Source of the DNA: HGM04593 sp045647745
Lineage (GTDB): Bacteria > Bacteroidota > Bacteroidia > Bacteroidales > Bacteroidaceae
Assembly: GCA_045647745.1 (NCBI GenBank)
Contig: JAZRMQ010000043.1
Location: 1-7,907 of the forward strand
Reading direction: 5' to 3'
DNA: 7,907 bases
Shown: positions 7,248 to 7,907 of the stretch, one piece after another
Layout: the number at the start of each line of letters is the position of its first letter
How positions within the stretch are numbered: position 1 is the first letter of the stretch
The notes under the pieces: model-generated
The model's input: only the letters and a program-made list of their open reading frames with translations
The model's database searches: none
Told to the model about the DNA's origin: nothing
Made by a program: the position numbers and the translations under genes

Positions 7248-7326
7248 TAATTTGTATAACTCTGATTGTCAATACTTTACAATTTCTCTAATGACAAGTA
7301 TAAAATTTTACAGAATAAGTATGTAC

Positions 7327-7360
7327 CTTATTGGTAATCAATAAGATACGCTCTTATTTT
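7327..7360 (+). terminator. Possible mnmE terminator made of two competing hairpins
   Basis: CTTATTG (7327-7333) pairs with CAATAAG (7339-7345), while AATAAGA (7340-7346) also pairs with TCTTATT (7352-7358), which is followed by TT. The middle segment can join only one partner at a time. Stems are 7 bp and AT-rich, so termination would be weak. It lies about 80 bases after mnmE. Confidence 0.35.
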
Positions 7361-7391
7361 AATATAATTTACGTTATCATAAAAATTCAAT

Positions 7392-7474
7392 TTTATCCCC
7401 CGGTTGTGCCCCAGGCACTCGAGGGACATAATTTTCTTGTCCCTTTTTGTCCCCCGGGCACTTCGGGGGACAAA
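7392..7474. repeat. Two diverged copies of a GC-rich REP-like palindrome
   Basis: Copy B (7445-7474) has a perfect 11-bp stem, TTTGTCCCCCG (7446-7456) with CGGGGGACAAA (7464-7474), around GGCACTT. Copy A (7392-7431) has the same order: a TCCCCCGG block, a GGCACT block and a CGAGGGACA block, but with about ten extra bases (TTGTGCCCCA) that form their own GTGCC/GGCAC mini-stem. The two share the pattern CCCCCGG..GGCACT..CGnGGGACA. GGGACA of copy A can also pair with TGTCCC at 7438-7443. The GC content is far above the surroundings. Confidence 0.65.
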
Positions 7475-7610
7475 TATACCTACTTTTGAGGTTAAAAGTG
7501 ATGAAATACAAATATCTACAAATATGAATTAGCAAAAGAAGTTCGCCCAAAACCCAATGTATTTGTATTTAGTATGATTTTATTTGTAAAATTTTGGGAG
7601 TTATACGTTT

Positions 7611-7668
7611 CCAAACCTAAACTAAATTAGCAGTTATATAGTGTCAATTCCGCAACCATTAGGTTTGG
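7611..7668. repeat. Perfect 10-bp inverted repeat, 38 bases apart
   Basis: CCAAACCTAA (7611-7620) and TTAGGTTTGG (7659-7668) are exact reverse complements. Each arm contains a match to the -7 consensus TAnnTTTG pointing outward (7619 to 7612 on minus, 7660-7667 on plus), but neither has a well-spaced -33 TTTG. Confidence 0.5.
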
Positions 7669-7692
7669 TTATGCGTTTATATTTGCAGAAAC

Positions 7693-7725
7693 TTTGGGAC
7701 TTGTAACAATAAAAGCGTACTTTTG
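7693..7725 (+). promoter_or_regulatory. Consensus Bacteroidota-type promoter facing a convergent gene
   Basis: TTTG (7693-7696), then 21 bases, then TACTTTTG (7718-7725), an exact TAnnTTTG -7 box. A transcript would start near 7732 and run into the 7754-7783 hairpin and antisense to the minus-strand gene. No plus-strand coding frame follows inside the window. A second -7 match, TATATTTGC at 7678-7686, lacks a good -33 box. Confidence 0.4.
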
Positions 7726-7753
7726 TCGTTATATTATCAAAGTTATAAAGAAA

Positions 7754-7783
7754 AATCCTATGGGTCTGCCAACCCATAGGATT
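7754..7783 (-). terminator. Terminator of the minus-strand gene at the right edge
   Basis: AATCCTATGGGT (7754-7765) pairs perfectly over 12 bp with ACCCATAGGATT (7772-7783), loop CTGCCA. Read on the minus strand, the stem runs into TTTTTCTTT (7755 down to 7747), a termination tract, 17 bases after the stop codon at 7801-7803. On the plus strand no T run follows. Confidence 0.85.
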
Positions 7784-7800
7784 ACAACAAGCGGAAGGTG

Positions 7801-7907
7801 TTAATCATAAAGATAACGAACATTGCGTGTGATGTATGCACTTAATCCAGCACCACTGCGCGCAAGACGTTTCATTTCTTCAACGTTTCCTACTCCTGCT
7901 CTATTGT
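7801..7907 (-). CDS. Unrecognised protein, 3' end only
   Basis: On the minus strand the frame is open from the window edge to TAA (7803-7801), giving 34 C-terminal residues (NRAGVGNVEEMKR..., ending TRNVRYLYD). The residue mix looks like a real protein, the stop is placed 17 bases before a well-formed terminator, and the other frames are less coding-like. These three points support a genuine gene entering from the right. The fragment contains no motif I can name, so no function is given. It is convergent with mnmE. Confidence 0.65.
   Translation of the reverse strand, partial: NRAGVGNVEEMKRLARSGAGLSAYITRNVRYLYD

Larger units (their letters stand above)
7248..7800. other. 553-base AT-rich intergenic region with several inverted repeats
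   Basis: No frame here reaches a convincing gene length on either strand. The stretch is AT-rich except for a GC island at about 7396-7471. It holds, in order: a pair of competing hairpins (7327-7358), two REP-like palindromes (7392-7474), an 11-bp AT-rich inverted repeat (7504-7514 with 7560-7570), a spaced 10-bp inverted repeat (7611-7668), a consensus promoter (7693-7725) and the terminator of the next minus-strand gene (7754-7783). It separates convergent genes, so no promoter is needed for the flanking genes. Confidence 0.7.

Noticed and set aside
7471..7488. Opposed -7-like boxes (TATATTTG on minus at 7478-7471, TACTTTTG on plus at 7481-7488) beside the REP-like repeat
   Set aside because: Neither has a TTTG -33 box at an acceptable distance, and AT-rich DNA gives such matches by chance; left as unproven.
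7248..7800. tRNA, CRISPR or att-site content in the intergenic region
   Set aside because: No cloverleaf, no regularly spaced direct repeats and no integrase or tRNA end were seen.
7760..7804. A 14-residue plus-strand mini-ORF after the 7693-7725 promoter
   Set aside because: It lies inside the terminator palindrome of the opposite gene and has no ribosome site; it is probably chance.

Overview
The window looks like chromosomal DNA from a Bacteroidales bacterium (phylum Bacteroidota). Evidence: promoter-like sites of the phylum's TAnnTTTG type, gene starts without Shine-Dalgarno sequences, the gene set (reverse-type rubrerythrin, DUF486 membrane protein, TtcA-like thiolase, TPR/PD40 exported protein, NfeD, FloA, nucleoside phosphorylase, MnmE) and the protein sequences themselves. 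Genus cannot be set from sequence alone. No transposase, phage gene, CRISPR array, tRNA or rRNA is visible.

Layout. 1-238: 3' end of a rubrerythrin-type peroxidase on +, closed by a strong GC-rich terminator (345-381). 441-1583: a two-gene minus-strand operon, ttcA-like followed 12 bases later by a DUF486 four-helix membrane protein, with a promoter at about 1616-1647. 1584-1871: the divergent promoter region; a near-perfect palindrome (1753-1779) overlaps the -7 box of the plus-strand operon. 1872-5713: a tight four-gene plus-strand operon (gaps of 19, 16 and 36 bases) for an exported TPR/PD40 protein, a short NfeD protein, flotillin-like FloA and a nucleoside phosphorylase. A perfect 14-bp hairpin (5735-5766) follows. 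5829-7247: mnmE. 7248-7800: 553 bases with no convincing gene but rich in inverted repeats, including a GC-rich REP-like double palindrome. 7801-7907: 3' end of an unrecognised minus-strand gene, with its terminator at 7754-7783.

How the genes fit. NfeD and FloA are a known pair that organises membrane microdomains. Here they are preceded by a secreted TPR/beta-propeller/coiled-coil protein, which suggests an envelope-organisation module linking inner membrane and periplasm; this link is inference from gene order. The window also holds two independent tRNA-modification genes: ttcA-like (2-thiocytidine at position 32) and mnmE (wobble U34). The rubrerythrin belongs to anaerobic oxidative-stress defence.

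Most of the window is ordinary, well-conserved chromosomal content. I see no clear undescribed multi-gene system. The best leads are the TPR/PD40-NfeD-FloA operon, the palindrome on its promoter, and the structured intergenic region after mnmE.
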